A stretch of 64,000 bases of DNA, from assembly GCF_900110605.1 (NCBI RefSeq), contig NZ_FOFI01000002.1, forward strand, positions 372,001 to 436,000, in the 5' to 3' direction. The stretch comes from Epilithonimonas lactis. GTDB lineage: Bacteria > Bacteroidota > Bacteroidia > Flavobacteriales > Weeksellaceae. The notes below the pieces were generated by a model that saw nothing but the letters and a program-made list of their open reading frames with translations, was not told where the DNA came from and ran no database searches. Positions 26,433 through 35,611 of this stretch are shown piece after piece. A program made the translations under genes and the position numbers. Each line of letters opens with the position of its first letter. Position 1 is the first letter of the stretch.

Positions 26433-26467
26433 AAAAAATCCCGTCTCATTATAAAACGAGACGGGAT
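26433..26467 (-). terminator. Terminator of the T9SS cargo gene
   Basis: ATCCCGTCTC (26438-26447) and GAGACGGGAT (26458-26467) form a perfect 10-bp stem. On the minus strand it is followed by a T-run. It lies 21 bases after the stop of the T9SS cargo gene. Confidence 0.85.
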
Positions 26468-26488
26468 CATATTTAAAAATAATGTTGA

Positions 26489-27853
26489 TTATTTTTTGAT
26501 GAATTTAGTGTTTTCAACAGAACCGTTTTTGTAAGCTGCTTGAACTACATAAGTTCCTTTTGCTAAGTTAGAAACGTTGATTTGAGAAGCACCTTTTTCT
26601 CTTTTGATGATCTTTCCTGAAAGATCGATCACTGTAACACCAGTAATTTCTTTATCAGATTTCAAATTTAACACCTCAGATACTGGATTAGGGAAAACAG
26701 ATAATTTCAGTTTGTTAGCATCAGCTTCAGAAACAGCTAACGAAACACTTCCTGATAATACACTGAAAGCTGGTACTGCAGCACCACCTACTTGAGCCTG
26801 GCTTACACCACCTGCAAAACCTACAGTTGGGCTAAGGAATTCTAGAGTTCCATAATATTTACCTGGCGTTGTTGGATCACTTCCGATCTCTGTCCAGTTC
26901 AAACCACCATCTGTAGAGAAAGAAGAACCTAGATCACCTCCTGAACTTACATATGTATTGGCAGTTCCTGGAACATATTCTATATTATTAGAGTAGAAAG
27001 GACCATTTGGAGTAATTGGCGTCCAGCTAGCTCCACTGTTTGTAGAAGAGTATAATAAAGAAACTCCATCTTCGTCAGAGATCAACAATCCGTTAGTTGA
27101 ATCTCTAAATGCAACATCAGCAGTAAATCCTGTTACTGTTACACCTCCAAAATCAACGGCAGGCGTTTGGAAAGCTTGCCAAGAAGCACCTCTATTTGGA
27201 GAGTAAAGTACTCTACCAAGATCTGTCCCGTACCAGATGTTGTTACCTTGCACTGTAATTTTGCCAGTATAGCCAAATTCAGCACCGTTCAAAGGAGCAG
27301 GAGCTGTTCCAGTAGGAATATTGGTCCAAGTAGTACCACCATTTGTAGTTGTATACATTTCGAATCTTAAGTTTGCTCCAGTTCCGAAAGGATCTCCTGC
27401 ACAGAATCCAGCATTTTCATCCCAGAAATGTACAACGTTTGCAAAAGATATTGCAGAACTAAAAGATGCAGTCGTTTGCTTTGTCCAAGATGTTCCAGCA
27501 TTTGTAGTTTTCCAAATACCGTTTTGAGCTCCACTTCCAGAACTTACAATCCAAGCTGTGGTTGCAGAAACTGGGTGAAGGTCACCAATTGTAGCTGATG
27601 CTGATGGACCACTGATCAACTTGTTCGCCCATGTGTTTCCACCGTCAGTTGACAAGCCAATATATCTACCAGTATCTGGTGGCGGAGCAGTAGTACTGAT
27701 TGCATCGCTAAACCAAATAGTGCTTGCATTAACAGCTTTCAAAGAATTTACAAAGTGTAAGCTAGAAGCTCCGGTAGTTTTTGTAACCCAAGACTGAGCT
27801 TGCGAAACACCTACCATTGAAACTAGTGCTAAAGAAAATAGTATTTTTTTCAT
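26489..27853 (-). CDS. T9SS-exported BNR/Asp-box repeat protein with type A sorting domain
   Basis: A 454-residue secreted protein. Signal peptide MKKILFSLALVSMVGVSQAQ. The body has at least six Asp-box-like repeats (STDGGNTW, TTNAGTSW, TTNGGTTW, SPNRGASW, STNSGASW, STDGGLNW), giving a beta-propeller related to Ycf48/sialidase-type folds. The C-terminal type A sorting domain begins near 'KLSVFPNPVSEVLNL' and ends 'GSVENTKFIKK', the signal for type IX secretion and surface display or release. The start at 27853 is preferred over an in-frame ATG eight codons upstream (27877), which overlaps the candidate -7 element. It lies downstream of the susD-like gene but behind a hairpin. No catalytic residues were identified. 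Confidence 0.88.
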   Translation of the reverse strand: MKKILFSLALVSMVGVSQAQSWVTKTTGASSLHFVNSLKAVNASTIWFSDAISTTAPPPDTGRYIGLSTDGGNTWANKLISGPSASATIGDLHPVSATTAWIVSSGSGAQNGIWKTTNAGTSWTKQTTASFSSAISFANVVHFWDENAGFCAGDPFGTGANLRFEMYTTTNGGTTWTNIPTGTAPAPLNGAEFGYTGKITVQGNNIWYGTDLGRVLYSPNRGASWQAFQTPAVDFGGVTVTGFTADVAFRDSTNGLLISDEDGVSLLYSSTNSGASWTPITPNGPFYSNNIEYVPGTANTYVSSGGDLGSSFSTDGGLNWTEIGSDPTTPGKYYGTLEFLSPTVGFAGGVSQAQVGGAAVPAFSVLSGSVSLAVSEADANKLKLSVFPNPVSEVLNLKSDKEITGVTVIDLSGKIIKREKGASQINVSNLAKGTYVVQAAYKNGSVENTKFIKK

Positions 27854-27874
27854 AATATAATAATTTATAATATT

Positions 27875-27882
27875 CAAATATA
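27875..27882 (-). promoter_or_regulatory. Candidate -7 element of the T9SS cargo gene
   Basis: The minus strand reads TATATTTG, matching TAnnTTTG, 21 bases before the ATG at 27853. No TTTG was found at the -33 distance in this very AT-rich spacer. Confidence 0.4.
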
Positions 27883-27932
27883 TGATTTTTTTTTAATTAA
27901 ATATATACCTTATGGTCTATATTTTTATAATT

Positions 27933-27964
27933 ATATCACAGCAAAATTGATTTTGCTGTGATAT
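27933..27964 (-). terminator. Long perfect hairpin after the susD-like gene
   Basis: ATATCACAGCAAAAT (27933-27947) and its exact complement (27950-27964) form a 15-bp stem with a two-base gap, starting 5 bases after the susD-like stop. The downstream minus-strand sequence is A/T-rich but not a clean T-run, so it may act as a terminator or as an RNA-stabilising 3' end. Confidence 0.65.
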
Positions 27965-27969
27965 AGATT

Positions 27970-29469
27970 TTATCTCCAATCTGGATATTGCTCCATATTT
28001 GGATTAACATTCATTTCTCTTAGAGGCATTGGGATTACAAATAATTTGCTATTTGGTTCCACAGAACAAACGATGCTGTAGCAATTTGTAGATCTTGTAA
28101 ATCCTAAATTATTTCTCTTCAAATCAAAAAATCTTTGTCCTTCGCCAAAAAATTCTTTTCTTCTTTCGGTAAGAATATTAGCAAGTGTGGCTGCTGTGTA
28201 AGTTGAACCTTTTCTAGATGCAGCAAAAGCATTAAGCTGAGTAAGTGCTTCCGGCAAACGACCTAGTTTGAAAAGAGCTTCTATTTTGTTCAGATACGCT
28301 TCGGACATTCTTAAAACTTTGACGTTCTGTGTATGCGGAGCGTTGGAACCTCCAACTGTTACACCTACCACATATTTTCTTGTCCATACTCCCCTTGGTA
28401 CACCTGCTCCCTCATTAGGTGTTCCAACAGCATTGAAGAGCTTTTGTCTAAAATCTGTTGTTGGAAATGATTTGAAGAATGAATCCGTAAATAAGAATCT
28501 CTTCTTTGAACCATTATTTGCATAGAATGATGACAATGCATTGTTTACCCCTGGATTTTCACTAGGGTTTTGATCCATATTGATTTCCCACACCGTTTCT
28601 TTTTGATTTGCTGATAAGGCTTTATCAGGAGAAGCAAAATAATTGTAGTAACTGCCTGCGTTATCTGCTAATGGATCTGGATCTGTTCCCACAAAATCAA
28701 AAACGCCAACATTTGGATTAGCCATATTTATAGCCTCATCAGCTAAATCAATCGATTTTTGATAATCTCCTGCAGCACCTCTTGTAAGGTAAACTCTGGA
28801 TAGTAAGATTCTCGCAGCCATTTTGCTTAAGTAACCTTTATCCTGACCACTCTCCACAGTCATAGTTGAAAGCGCCGTGGTAAGATCCGTAACTATCTGA
28901 TCGTATACTTCAGCTACACTCGCTCTAGGTAGTTTGATACGTGGATCATACACTCCTAGATTCAAAGGTACTCCATACTCTTGATTTACTCCAGATGTAG
29001 GATTTGGAGAATAATAGCTAACCGCATAATAGTAACCTAGAGCTCTTGCAATACGCGCCTCTCCCTTATAATTTATAACATTGGGTGTTTCTTCAAGAGA
29101 ATTGTTGTTGATCACCAAGTTAGATAAGATGATCCCATCATACAATTCGTCTAGCATCGCAAAGTCAGAAATATCAGATGACCAGTTCAAAAATCCTGTG
29201 TTCCTGTAAGCTACATCTGTGTTGGTCGATGTGATAAAAACATTATCGGAAATCAAATCACCAAAGGCCAATATGTCGGCTCCAAACCCTTGCGAAGTAG
29301 AGTATTGGTCATAAATACCATTCAGAACACTTCTCATATCACTTTCCTTGGTGATAGCTTGATCGATTGGAAATTGGTCTACCGGATTTTCAATCAACCT
29401 TTCCTCTGAGCAAGAGGAAAATAGAGTTGCAGCAAAACTTGCCGCTATAAAATATTTAACTAATTTCAT
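27970..29469 (-). CDS. RagB/SusD family nutrient-binding lipoprotein
   Basis: A 499-residue surface lipoprotein that captures nutrients and closes as a lid on its SusC partner. The lipobox is 'LFSSCSEE' with the lipidated Cys at residue 20. The N-terminal 'NPVDQFPIDQAITKESDM' and 'NGIYDQY', the TPR-like 'EARIARALGYYYAVSYYSPNP', and the C-terminal 'ILTERRKEFFGEGQRFFDLKRN' and 'VIPMPLREMNVNPNMEQYPDW' are classic for the family. It is 11 bases after the susC-like stop, forming a pair. No glycoside hydrolase or peptidase is adjacent, so the substrate is unknown. Confidence 0.95.
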   Translation of the reverse strand: MKLVKYFIAASFAATLFSSCSEERLIENPVDQFPIDQAITKESDMRSVLNGIYDQYSTSQGFGADILAFGDLISDNVFITSTNTDVAYRNTGFLNWSSDISDFAMLDELYDGIILSNLVINNNSLEETPNVINYKGEARIARALGYYYAVSYYSPNPTSGVNQEYGVPLNLGVYDPRIKLPRASVAEVYDQIVTDLTTALSTMTVESGQDKGYLSKMAARILLSRVYLTRGAAGDYQKSIDLADEAINMANPNVGVFDFVGTDPDPLADNAGSYYNYFASPDKALSANQKETVWEINMDQNPSENPGVNNALSSFYANNGSKKRFLFTDSFFKSFPTTDFRQKLFNAVGTPNEGAGVPRGVWTRKYVVGVTVGGSNAPHTQNVKVLRMSEAYLNKIEALFKLGRLPEALTQLNAFAASRKGSTYTAATLANILTERRKEFFGEGQRFFDLKRNNLGFTRSTNCYSIVCSVEPNSKLFVIPMPLREMNVNPNMEQYPDWR

Positions 29470-29480
29470 AATGTATAATT

Positions 29481-32336
29481 TTAAAAATCTAATGAAACAC
29501 CAAGAGAAATACTTCTCAAAAGTGGTGATGTGTAATCATACAATCCTTTTCCTACCCAAGATGCACCACCTGCATTGGAGTTTGATTCTGGATCGAATGT
29601 CAAACTTTTGTCAAATGTATAGATCCAAAGATTCATCCCTCTTGCATAGATAGTCAGGTTATCAATTCCTGCATCTTTCAACAAAGGTCCAAAACTGTAA
29701 GATAATTTAGCTTCTTTCAACCTGATATGATCTCCGTCTCTCATCCATCTAGAAGAAGGTCCTGCTGCATTTGAAGGATTGTTTGCAAGCTGGATAGGAT
29801 TGGAAGCAGTTGTATTACTTGGAGTCCAACTGTCATACAATGCATCTGTGATCTGGTTATTGATCGCTGAACCGTCAGACATGATATAGTTCGTCCATCT
29901 GTTGTGAACAGAGTACTCGAACTGTCCTGTAAAGAACAAACTAAGTGACACACCTTTGTATCTGAATTCACTTTTGATACCAGCGGTATACTTAGGGAAA
30001 GGTGATTTACCCTGCCATACTCTTTTTGCTTCTGTTCTATTGGTAGTTGTAGCTGTATGCGAAGCATCTGTCCAGAACAAACCAGCACCAGTTGTAGGAT
30101 CTACACCAGCCCAATCATAAGTATAATATTCTCCCAGTAAGTGACCTTGCGCAAGCGCTCTCATATTATTTCCAGTTCCTCCATCCAGATCAATTTGATC
30201 AGGTGACGAAAGTTTCTCAACCGTATTTTTATTGTAAGCAAAGTTGGCATCTATTAACCATTTGAATTCTTTGTTGAAAGGTTTGAAACTTAAAGTCGCC
30301 TCGACTCCTTTATTAAGGATGTCTCCAACATTGATCAAATAACTATCTGGACCACCAGTTGTTGTAGCTGTTGTGAAGGGGTTGATCGCATCAACAGTTC
30401 TTCTTTGATAAACATCTACTGAAGCATTGATACCATTGTTAAGAATAGTAAAGTCTAATCCAAAATTGTATTGCTTTGAAACCTCCCATCTCAGATCTTC
30501 ATTACCTGGATTACTGATGGTTGCAGCAGTATCAGCGGCATACAATGAAGCAGGTCTAATTAGTGATAGTGCATTGTACTGTGGACCCCATTGGTCTGCA
30601 TAAGGAATATTTCCTAATTCACCGTAATTCGCTCTAAGTGTCAATTGTTCGAAAAATTCTGGAATGAAGCTTTCTTTTTCCAAGTTCCATCCTCCAGCTA
30701 CTGACCAGAAATTACCAAATTTCGTTGTTCCTAGTGTAGAGTTACCATCTCTTCTAAAGTTAGCGGAAACATTGTACTTTGAATCGAATGTATAGTTTAG
30801 TCTAGAGTAATACGAGATCTGAGTCCACTTTAATCTATCCTCAAAAGATTGAAGGAATGGCGGCGTTGCAAACGTCAAATATGGTAATGGCTGGGAAAGA
30901 TTGTTACCTTGTCCACCTAAAACAAAATATTTATGTTCCTGATATTCCATACCTCCATAAACCTCAAGGTCATGCTTGTCATTAAAAACTTTTTTGTAGC
31001 TCAATGAGTTGTTCCAGTTCCAGTCAAAAGCACTAGTTCTGCTTTCCAAAACATAACCGCCGTTAGCAAAACCATCCGCAATATCTGGGTGCCAGAATTG
31101 CTTTTCGTCCAAAGCTTGGTACTGAACTCCAAATAAAGAATTGACAGCGAAGCCTTTTGCTAATTTCAAATCTCCACTAACTGATGATACAAAAGTCTTG
31201 ATAGAACCTGTCATCATATCCATATTCTGGATCGCTAATGGATTGAATGTATCGTTTCCGTCTCCTAAGTTTGTCTGATTGTAGCTTCCGTCTGGATTAT
31301 ATGCGGGATAAATTGGAGCTATGTACCAGTTGGTCAACCATGGGTTTCTGTAAGCACCACCATCATCATAAGTCTTTCTTTCTACATTGGTAAAATTGGA
31401 ATTGAATGCCAAGTTGAATTTATCTGAAACTTTATGATCTACAGCTGCAGTCAAACTAATTCTATCAAAGTTACTGTTAAGGACCAACGGTTGATTCTGA
31501 TAATACGACCCACCCAATCGGAATGAAGTATTTTCGCCACCTCCAGTTGCAGAAAAGTTGTATGTATTTACGATAGAATTGTTTCTTTGAACGCGCTCTT
31601 GCCAATTTTCGTCTGATACACCATCATAGTTGCTATTTTGAGCAAACTGAGTGATCGCAGCATCCATAGTATCGAATCCACCTTTGTTGAACAAGGTCAA
31701 ACCTCCCCACTGCAGGTATTCGCTGGCGTTCATGTATTTTTGCTTATCATAAGCGATATCCTGTACGGACATATCACTTGACAAGTTAAATCTTGTTTTC
31801 TGATTGTATTTTCCTCTTTTGGTCGTAATCACAATAACACCATTCGCACCTCTAGCCCCATACAAAGCAGTAGCAGACGCATCTTTAAGAACAGCTACTT
31901 TTTCAATGGAGTTTGGATCTATACTTGCAAGTGGATTCCAAGATTCCATTACCTGAGAGTTATCAGAACCTTTTCCTACAACAACACCATCGATTACATA
32001 CAAAGGATTCGGAGTACCTATCAAAGAGCCTACACCTCTAATGGTCACCATATTAGTTGACCCTGGATCTCCTCCATTCGTAGAAAAAACCAAACCTGCA
32101 ACTCTACCATTTAAAACCTCATCAACAGATGCAACAGGAGTGGATTCAAAGTTAGCTTTAGATACAACAGTATAAGAACCTAGCTTAACTGTGGGATCCA
32201 GCTTTACACCACCAACCAATACAACCTCTTCAATATTCTTTACTTGGGTCGTATCCGTAGTCGTTTTTTGTGCAGTCAATGCTTGTCCTGTGAAGAAGAG
32301 AACTCCAACAGACAACAATCGTAATTTTACATTCAT
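29481..32336 (-). CDS. RagA/SusC family TonB-linked outer-membrane protein
   Basis: A 951-residue TonB-dependent importer. Signal peptide about 1-22 (GQALTAQ). A plug domain follows directly ('VASVDEVLNGRVAGLVFSTNGG', 'VTIRGVGSLIGTPNPLYVIDG', 'VAVLKDASATALYGARGANGVIVITTKRG' in pieces), then a 22-strand barrel ending 'LLRSISLGVSLDF'. It lacks the N-terminal carboxypeptidase-regulatory-like domain that most SusC proteins have and begins with a short 'IEEVVLVGG' segment. Its partner susD-like gene follows after 11 bases. A promoter with an internal palindrome lies upstream. Confidence 0.96.
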   Translation of the reverse strand: MNVKLRLLSVGVLFFTGQALTAQKTTTDTTQVKNIEEVVLVGGVKLDPTVKLGSYTVVSKANFESTPVASVDEVLNGRVAGLVFSTNGGDPGSTNMVTIRGVGSLIGTPNPLYVIDGVVVGKGSDNSQVMESWNPLASIDPNSIEKVAVLKDASATALYGARGANGVIVITTKRGKYNQKTRFNLSSDMSVQDIAYDKQKYMNASEYLQWGGLTLFNKGGFDTMDAAITQFAQNSNYDGVSDENWQERVQRNNSIVNTYNFSATGGGENTSFRLGGSYYQNQPLVLNSNFDRISLTAAVDHKVSDKFNLAFNSNFTNVERKTYDDGGAYRNPWLTNWYIAPIYPAYNPDGSYNQTNLGDGNDTFNPLAIQNMDMMTGSIKTFVSSVSGDLKLAKGFAVNSLFGVQYQALDEKQFWHPDIADGFANGGYVLESRTSAFDWNWNNSLSYKKVFNDKHDLEVYGGMEYQEHKYFVLGGQGNNLSQPLPYLTFATPPFLQSFEDRLKWTQISYYSRLNYTFDSKYNVSANFRRDGNSTLGTTKFGNFWSVAGGWNLEKESFIPEFFEQLTLRANYGELGNIPYADQWGPQYNALSLIRPASLYAADTAATISNPGNEDLRWEVSKQYNFGLDFTILNNGINASVDVYQRRTVDAINPFTTATTTGGPDSYLINVGDILNKGVEATLSFKPFNKEFKWLIDANFAYNKNTVEKLSSPDQIDLDGGTGNNMRALAQGHLLGEYYTYDWAGVDPTTGAGLFWTDASHTATTTNRTEAKRVWQGKSPFPKYTAGIKSEFRYKGVSLSLFFTGQFEYSVHNRWTNYIMSDGSAINNQITDALYDSWTPSNTTASNPIQLANNPSNAAGPSSRWMRDGDHIRLKEAKLSYSFGPLLKDAGIDNLTIYARGMNLWIYTFDKSLTFDPESNSNAGGASWVGKGLYDYTSPLLRSISLGVSLDF

Positions 32337-32361
32337 ATTAACACTATTTAATTATAATCTG

Positions 32362-32392
32362 CAAATATGTTAAAAAATTTTAACACTGCAAA
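32362..32392 (-). promoter_or_regulatory. Promoter of the susCD pair
   Basis: On the minus strand TTTG (32389-32392), 19 bases, then CATATTTG (32362-32369), a one-base variant of TAnnTTTG. It lies 26 bases from the susC-like ATG. The region 32393-32580, between this promoter and the infB terminator, is extremely AT-rich and shows nothing else I can support. Confidence 0.55.
32369..32384. promoter_or_regulatory. Palindrome between the -33 and -7 elements of susC, candidate operator
   Basis: GTTAAAA (32369-32375), AA, TTTTAAC (32378-32384): a perfect 7-bp inverted repeat lying exactly in the promoter spacer, where a bound repressor would block polymerase. AT-rich sequence makes chance palindromes more likely. 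Confidence 0.4.
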
Positions 32393-32586
32393 AATTCTAA
32401 GCAAGTATTATTATCAATTTGATTACGATTTTTATAAATTAATTAAAATAAGACAAAGTATTTTTTATTTGATTGAAAATTTGATTAGATAATATTAACA
32501 ATGTGGTCACTTGGTCTGACAACCATATTAAAATTATTAACATAAAATATTTTATTTAGAATTATTATAAATAATATTTCGCAAAT

Positions 32587-32613
32587 AAAAAAGCCGTCTT
32601 CATCAGACGGCTT
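32587..32613 (-). terminator. Terminator of the rimP-nusA-infB operon
   Basis: AAGCCGTCT (32591-32599) pairs with AGACGGCTT (32605-32613), with a five-base loop. On the minus strand it is followed by a T-run. It lies 21 bases after the infB stop. Confidence 0.88.
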
Positions 32614-32634
32614 TACTTATTAATATTTAAAATA

Positions 32635-35502
32635 TTATTTTAATTTCTTCTTAACAGCTACTTCTTCGTAAACTTCAAGAATATCTCCGACTTCGATATC
32701 ATTGTACCCTTTGATATTCAATCCACATTCGTAACCTTTGGTTACTTCTTTCACATCGTCTTTGAAACGTTTCAAACTTTCCAGTTCTCCATCGAATTTC
32801 ACAATACCATCTCTAAGAAGTCTAATGCTGGAGTTTCTAGTAACTTTTCCAGTAAGAACCATACATCCTGCAATCGATCCAACTTTAGAAATTCTGAATA
32901 CCTCACGGATCTCCACGTTACCAATCACTTGTTCCTGGATCTCTGGAGAAAGCATTCCTTCCATCGCCTCTTTCACTTCATCGATTGCTCGATAGATGAT
33001 AGAGTATGTTCTGATCTCCACTTCTTCTTTATCAGCAATATCTTTTGCATTCACACTTGCTCTTACGTTGAAGCCGATCATAATGGCATCAGACGCCGCT
33101 GCTAGCAATACATCAGATTCTGTGATCTGACCAACACCTTTGTGAAGAATGTTAACCTGGATCTCTTCAGTCGATAATCTTTGTAATTGATCTGACAATG
33201 CTTCAACCGATCCATCCACGTCACCTTTCAAGATGATATTCAATTCTTTGAAGTCACCTAGAGCGATACGACGACCGATCTCATCAAGCGTCAAATGTTT
33301 CTTGGTTCTGATAGACTGCTCTCTTTGAAGCTGTTCTCTCTTATTTGCAATGGTTTTCGCTTCTTTCTCATCAGCAAAAACTCTGAATTTATCTCCTGCT
33401 GTCGGTGCGCCGTCCAAACCTAGAATCGTTACTGGGATTGATGGTCCTGCACTTTCCATAGCTTTTCCACGTTCGTCAAGCATTGCTTTCACTTTACCGT
33501 GGTTTTTACCTGCAAGCACGTAATCTCCCACTTTCAAAGTTCCATTTTGAACCAACATTGTGGCTACATATCCACGACCTTTGTCCAACGCTGCTTCTAT
33601 TACAACTCCACTTGCTTGTTTGTTTGGATTTGATTTCAACTCCAACATCTCTGCCTGTAGCAATACTTTTTCCAACAAAAGATCTACGTTGTTACCAAAC
33701 TTAGCAGAGATCTCTTGCGCTTGTACATTTCCACCCCATTCTTCAACCAAGACATTCATTGCCGATAGTTGCTCTCTGATCTTATCTGGATTTGCACCTG
33801 CCTTATCTACCTTATTGATTGCGATGATCATTGGAACGCCAGCCGCTTGTGCGTGCGCAATAGCTTCCTTGGTTTGTGGCATTACGTCATCATCCGCTGC
33901 AACAACGATGATTGCGATATCCGTGATCTGAGCACCTCTCGCTCTCATCGCGGTAAAGGCCTCGTGACCTGGTGTATCCAAGAATGTAATTCTCTGTCCA
34001 CTTTCCAATTTCACGTTATATGCACCAATGTGCTGTGTAATACCTCCGGACTCACCGGCAATTACATTTGTTTTTCTAATATAATCCAGCAAAGATGTTT
34101 TACCATGATCCACGTGTCCCATTACGGTAACAACCGCTGCTCTTGGTAATAGATCTTCTGCCAGATCTTCAACATCGTCTGCTGCTGCCTCTTCAACATC
34201 AGCATCGGAGAATTCGATTTTGAAACCAAACTCGTCAGCTACCAACATCAATGTGTCGGCTTCCAAACGCTGGTTCATTGTCACCATTACTCCTAGAGAG
34301 AAACAAGCAGAGATTACCTCTGTCGCACTTACATTCATCAAACTAGCCAAATCGCTAACGGTGATGAACTCAGTTACTTTCAGAGTTCTGTCTGCAGCAT
34401 CAATCTCCTGTTGGATCTCATCCTGCTCTCTTCTCCAAGATCTTTTGTCTTTTCTATGCTTAGAACCTTTGGATTTACCACCTTTGTTGGTTAGTTTTTC
34501 TAAAGTTTCTTTGATTTGATTTTTAACTTGCTCATCTGTCAGTTCCACTGGCATTGTACGAGCTTGTCCTTGGCCACCTCTGTTGTTTCCACCTGGACGG
34601 TTGTTTCCACCTGGACGATTGTTGTTTCCTCCCGGACGGTTTCCACCTTGTCCTGGCGGACGATTGCCTTGGTTACCTTGTCCTGCTGGTCTGTTAGCAC
34701 CACCTTGGGTATTTCCACCTTGGTTGGTATTGGTTTGACCTGGAACATCTTTGGTAATACGCTTTCTTTTCTTTTTGGCAGCGTTATTATTTGAGTTCGA
34801 AGATGGTTTTCTGTTGAATTGAGTCAAATCGATCTTTTCACCAACGATCTTTGGACCATCTAATTTTTGGTAAACCGTTTCGATCTTTTGAGACTCTTCA
34901 GAATCAGGACCTTGAACCATTTCAACTGGTTTTGTCGGTTGTTCTTCAATTTTAGGTTCTGGTTTTGGCTCTTCTTTGATGACAGGTTTTGGTTCCTCTG
35001 CAGGCTTCTCAGTTACTTTTGGTTTCTCAGAAGGCTTTGGTCTTCCTGTATCAATCGTAGAAAGGTCGATCTTATCTAGAACTTTAAACTCTTGTTTTTC
35101 TTCTTTTTTCACAACCTCTGGTTGCACTTCTTTTTTCTCTTCTACTACCGGTTCTGGTGTAGGAGCAACTTCTTCCGCAGGCTTAGCCGTAGGATTCAAG
35201 TCGATTTTTCCCAAGATCCTGGTTTCAGGTCTTGCGTTTGATTTGGCTCTTATAACCTCAGGTGCTTTTTCTTCGATCGCTAATTTTTCGTCAGGAACTT
35301 TAGAAATAACCACCTCATGAGAAGCTTTTCTCTGTTCTCCATCTTTTCGGAACTCAGCTTCCAATGCAGAAAATGCCTGTTCTTCCAATAGAGCGTTAGG
35401 ATTACTGTCCACGTCGATCCCTTTTCCCTGCAGATATTCCACAGCTCTTGGGATAGAAATGTTAAGTTCTTTAACGGCTTTATTTAATCTTATTTTTGGC
35501 AT
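32635..35502 (-). CDS. infB: Translation initiation factor IF-2
   Basis: A 955-residue GTPase that brings initiator tRNA to the 30S subunit. G-domain motifs: G1 '[12 protein letters not shown]', G3 '[16 protein letters not shown]', G4 '[12 protein letters not shown]'. The IF2_N fold is at the very N-terminus ('[21 protein letters not shown]'). Between them is a long variable region: first Pro/Glu/Lys-rich, then at about residues 250-325 a Gly/Asn/Arg/Gln/Pro-rich stretch with repeated NRPGGNN-type units. Domains II to IV follow to the C-terminus. It is the last gene of the rimP-nusA-infB operon and has its own candidate -7 element upstream. Confidence 0.97.
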   Translation of the reverse strand: MPKIRLNKAVKELNISIPRAVEYLQGKGIDVDSNPNALLEEQAFSALEAEFRKDGEQRKASHEVVISKVPDEKLAIEEKAPEVIRAKSNARPETRILGKIDLNPTAKPAEEVAPTPEPVVEEKKEVQPEVVKKEEKQEFKVLDKIDLSTIDTGRPKPSEKPKVTEKPAEEPKPVIKEEPKPEPKIEEQPTKPVEMVQGPDSEESQKIETVYQKLDGPKIVGEKIDLTQFNRKPSSNSNNNAAKKKRKRITKDVPGQTNTNQGGNTQGGANRPAGQGNQGNRPPGQGGNRPGGNNNRPGGNNRPGGNNRGGQGQARTMPVELTDEQVKNQIKETLEKLTNKGGKSKGSKHRKDKRSWRREQDEIQQEIDAADRTLKVTEFITVSDLASLMNVSATEVISACFSLGVMVTMNQRLEADTLMLVADEFGFKIEFSDADVEEAAADDVEDLAEDLLPRAAVVTVMGHVDHGKTSLLDYIRKTNVIAGESGGITQHIGAYNVKLESGQRITFLDTPGHEAFTAMRARGAQITDIAIIVVAADDDVMPQTKEAIAHAQAAGVPMIIAINKVDKAGANPDKIREQLSAMNVLVEEWGGNVQAQEISAKFGNNVDLLLEKVLLQAEMLELKSNPNKQASGVVIEAALDKGRGYVATMLVQNGTLKVGDYVLAGKNHGKVKAMLDERGKAMESAGPSIPVTILGLDGAPTAGDKFRVFADEKEAKTIANKREQLQREQSIRTKKHLTLDEIGRRIALGDFKELNIILKGDVDGSVEALSDQLQRLSTEEIQVNILHKGVGQITESDVLLAAASDAIMIGFNVRASVNAKDIADKEEVEIRTYSIIYRAIDEVKEAMEGMLSPEIQEQVIGNVEIREVFRISKVGSIAGCMVLTGKVTRNSSIRLLRDGIVKFDGELESLKRFKDDVKEVTKGYECGLNIKGYNDIEVGDILEVYEEVAVKKKLK

Positions 35503-35578
35503 AAATATAAATTTGCTTTTGGCTTTAGCGTTTTAAGCTTTTGCTTTATTTTTTTCTTTTTATTAAATTTTAGTTCTT

Positions 35579-35586
35579 CAAAAGTA
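35579..35586 (-). promoter_or_regulatory. Candidate internal -7 element before infB
   Basis: The minus strand reads TACTTTTG, matching TAnnTTTG, in the 109-base nusA-infB spacer. No TTTG -33 is found at the right distance. An internal promoter would let infB be expressed apart from nusA. Confidence 0.35.
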
Positions 35587-35611
35587 ATTTAAAAAACTGT
35601 ATTTCATTTTG

